Assembly (NCBI GenBank): GCA_965248935.1
Contig: OZ252214.1
Span: 3,534,001 to 3,598,000, forward strand
From: G032773895 sp965248935
GTDB taxonomy: Bacteria; Pseudomonadota; Gammaproteobacteria; Pseudomonadales; Cellvibrionaceae
DNA: 64,000 nucleotides
Reading direction: 5' to 3'
In this document: positions 62,376-64,000 of the stretch, piece after piece
Numbering within the stretch: position 1 is the first letter of the stretch
Layout: every line of letters starts with the position of its first letter
The notes under the pieces: generated by a model
Seen by the model: only the letters and a program-made list of their open reading frames with translations
Told to the model about the DNA's origin: nothing
Database searches by the model: none
Program-made: the position numbers and the translations under genes

Positions 62376-64000
62376 ATGCTATCTACGCTATCCGCTCACA
62401 AATGGTTACTGACCATTCTTAGTATTTTCTTTCTCTCCGCTTGTGGAAGCGGCGGCGGTGGAGGCGGTGGTGGGGGAACCAATACAGATACCCAACCCAA
62501 TACCTTTAGCTTTACCGCCGTTACCGATATTTCCCCAAGCATATGGCAAGCGACCCCTGCGGTGGTTATCTCAGGTATCAATGCCGCCACACCCGTCAGC
62601 ATAAGCGGCGGCGAATACGCCATTAATGGTGCCGACTTTACCAGCGCAACGGGCAGCATTCGAAATGGGCAAAGTATCATTGTAAGAGTCATGTCCTCCG
62701 CTGAATTTTCAACGGCAGCGGAAGTGACCCTAACCGTGGGCGGTGTCTCGGCAACCTTTACCGTCACCACCGTTGCGGAAGATACCACCCCGGAAGCCTT
62801 TTCTTTTACCGCCGCAACCGATATTTTCCCAGGCATATGGCAAGCGGCCCCCGCTGCGGTTATCTCAGGTATTAATACCGCCATACCCGTCAGCATAAGC
62901 GGCGGCGAATACGCCATTAATGGCGCCGACTTTACCAGTGCCGCAGGCAGCATTACCAATGGGCAAAGTATCATTGTAAGAGTCATGTCCTCTAGCGAAT
63001 TTTCAACCGCAGTGGAGGCCACCCTTACCCTAGGCGGCGTGGCAGGCACCTTTACCGTTACCACCGAAGCCGAAGACGCCACCCCCGAAGCCTTTAGCCT
63101 TAGCGCACAAGAAAACGCCGAACCCGCCACACAATATACCTCTAACGCCATTACCGTGGCGGGCATTAATACATCCGTTGCCATTAGCATCGAAAGCACC
63201 GACGGCGGTGAATACTCCATTGACAGTGGTGACTTTACCAGCGCTGCGGGCACGGTGATGGCCGGGCAAAGTATTACCCTGCGGCTAACCTCATCGCTCT
63301 CCACCGCCACCGCCACCTCCGCCACCCTGACCCTAGGCGGGGCAGGGGGAGAAGTAGACAGCACCTATACCGTCACCACCCTAACCGATACAACCGCACC
63401 GGATGTGACCATTCACTTTCCCCCTGAAGTTTCCCTAACCGAAGGCGGTACGGTGTTAGTACGGGGTATCGCCAGTGATGATTACAGCGCCATAACAGGT
63501 ATTGATATAAGCGGTATTGCAGCGGAAAGTGACGATGGCTTTGCCACCTGGGCAGCCGAAGTGCCGCTCAGTGCCGGTAGCAATAGCCTTACTGCCACCC
63601 CCGTGGATGCCGAGGGCAATGAGAATACCAGTGGCGATCAGGTGACCGTCACTCAGGGCGCCCTCTGGCCCGCCTTTCCCAATAATGATAATGCCTTTGG
63701 TGACGCGATAGGGGTGGAATTTGACCCGATTAATAACCGAGTCTATTTTGTGGATGTGGGCGAGGATAACATTCTCTATGTGGATACCACCACCGGCAAT
63801 CGAACCCTTTTATCCAGCAATACAATACCCAATACTGATTTGCCATTTGACTATATTACGGGCTTAACCTTTGACCCCACTTCAGCACGGTTATTTGCAG
63901 TGGATGCGGATCAAAACACTATTTTTAGCATTAATACCACGACGGGCGAGCGCACAGTATTTTCCAGTAATACGGTACCCAATACCGATATTCCATTTAA
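62376..64000 (+). CDS. Large lipoprotein: Ig-like repeats plus beta-propeller, copy 2 (cut by window end)
   Basis: Open from the ATG at 62376 to the window edge (541 complete codons, no stop). The first ~450 residues are almost identical to the 55650 protein: lipobox, Gly linker, three ~95-aa repeats and the Ig-like domain. From about nt 63690 the propeller part differs more (for example GDAIGVEFDPINNRVYFVD, against AAAGVEFDPASNRLYFVD). The N-terminal scaffold is thus kept and the propeller varies. Base composition is again G+C-rich compared with its neighbours. Confidence 0.88.
   Translation, partial: MLSTLSAHKWLLTILSIFFLSACGSGGGGGGGGGTNTDTQPNTFSFTAVTDISPSIWQATPAVVISGINAATPVSISGGEYAINGADFTSATGSIRNGQSIIVRVMSSAEFSTAAEVTLTVGGVSATFTVTTVAEDTTPEAFSFTAATDIFPGIWQAAPAAVISGINTAIPVSISGGEYAINGADFTSAAGSITNGQSIIVRVMSSSEFSTAVEATLTLGGVAGTFTVTTEAEDATPEAFSLSAQENAEPATQYTSNAITVAGINTSVAISIESTDGGEYSIDSGDFTSAAGTVMAGQSITLRLTSSLSTATATSATLTLGGAGGEVDSTYTVTTLTDTTAPDVTIHFPPEVSLTEGGTVLVRGIASDDYSAITGIDISGIAAESDDGFATWAAEVPLSAGSNSLTATPVDAEGNENTSGDQVTVTQGALWPAFPNNDNAFGDAIGVEFDPINNRVYFVDVGEDNILYVDTTTGNRTLLSSNTIPNTDLPFDYITGLTFDPTSARLFAVDADQNTIFSINTTTGERTVFSSNTVPNTDIPF

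Overview
The window reads as a chromosomal segment of a free-living, marine-type gammaproteobacterium. The gene order rpmE/priA, SPOR gene, hslVU, DUF971 gene, ubiE-ubiJ on one side and mrcA, pilMNOPQ, aroKB, damX, gltBD, hemE on the other is the one known from Pseudomonadales. The moderate to low G+C content, the many c-di-GMP and hybrid-kinase genes and the Ig-repeat lipoproteins suggest a Cellvibrionaceae-like organism (Saccharophagus/Teredinibacter relatives). That placement is inference; no rRNA or tRNA gene was found.

Layout. 0.1-8.2 kb (mostly minus strand): ubiquinone synthesis (ubiE, ubiJ), the HslVU protease, a SPOR protein and PriA. A plus-strand lipoprotein gene sits where argS is normally found. 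8.5-20 kb: rpmE, penicillin-binding protein 1A, the type IV pilus assembly operon pilMNOPQ, aroK, aroB and a DamX-like ATPase/SPOR protein, closed by a terminator. 20-27.4 kb: gltB, a visibly broken gltD (internal 147-bp duplication and frameshift) and hemE. 27.6-33.5 kb: a degenerate HD-GYP protein, an AraC-Ogt fusion, psd, a rhodanese, rsgA and orn. 34-46.8 kb: an AT-rich signalling region with a GGDEF/EAL protein carrying a dead receiver, a CheY-like regulator, two large hybrid histidine kinases and, between them, an ABC-type periplasmic binding protein. 47-49 kb: a CPXCG protein gene and glmS.

49.1-64 kb is an accessory island. It starts just after glmS with a scrap that looks like an IS256-type transposase and then holds an array of small modules. 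These are predicted peptidase or effector genes without signal peptides (an M23 endopeptidase with a peptidoglycan-binding-like N-terminus, two metzincin-type zincins, two HEMxHWGD zincins and one unknown 277-aa protein). Each is next to a small lipoprotein or Sec-exported protein that may be its immunity factor. Three modules start with copies of one repeat that carries a perfect CRP-type operator (TGTGA-N6-TCACA) placed at the same distance from a -10 box. Two modules end with an orphan C-terminal tail of the 277-aa protein overlapping a lipoprotein gene. A roughly 4-kb unit (small exported proteins, zincin, tail, lipoprotein, large Ig-repeat/beta-propeller lipoprotein) occurs twice, at 53.5-57.9 kb and 60.1-64.0 kb.

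My main candidate for an undescribed system is this array: a CRP-linked, recombining set of orphan effector/immunity cassettes aimed at the periplasm or cell wall. No secretion machinery is present in the window, so the delivery route (type VI or other) is unknown.
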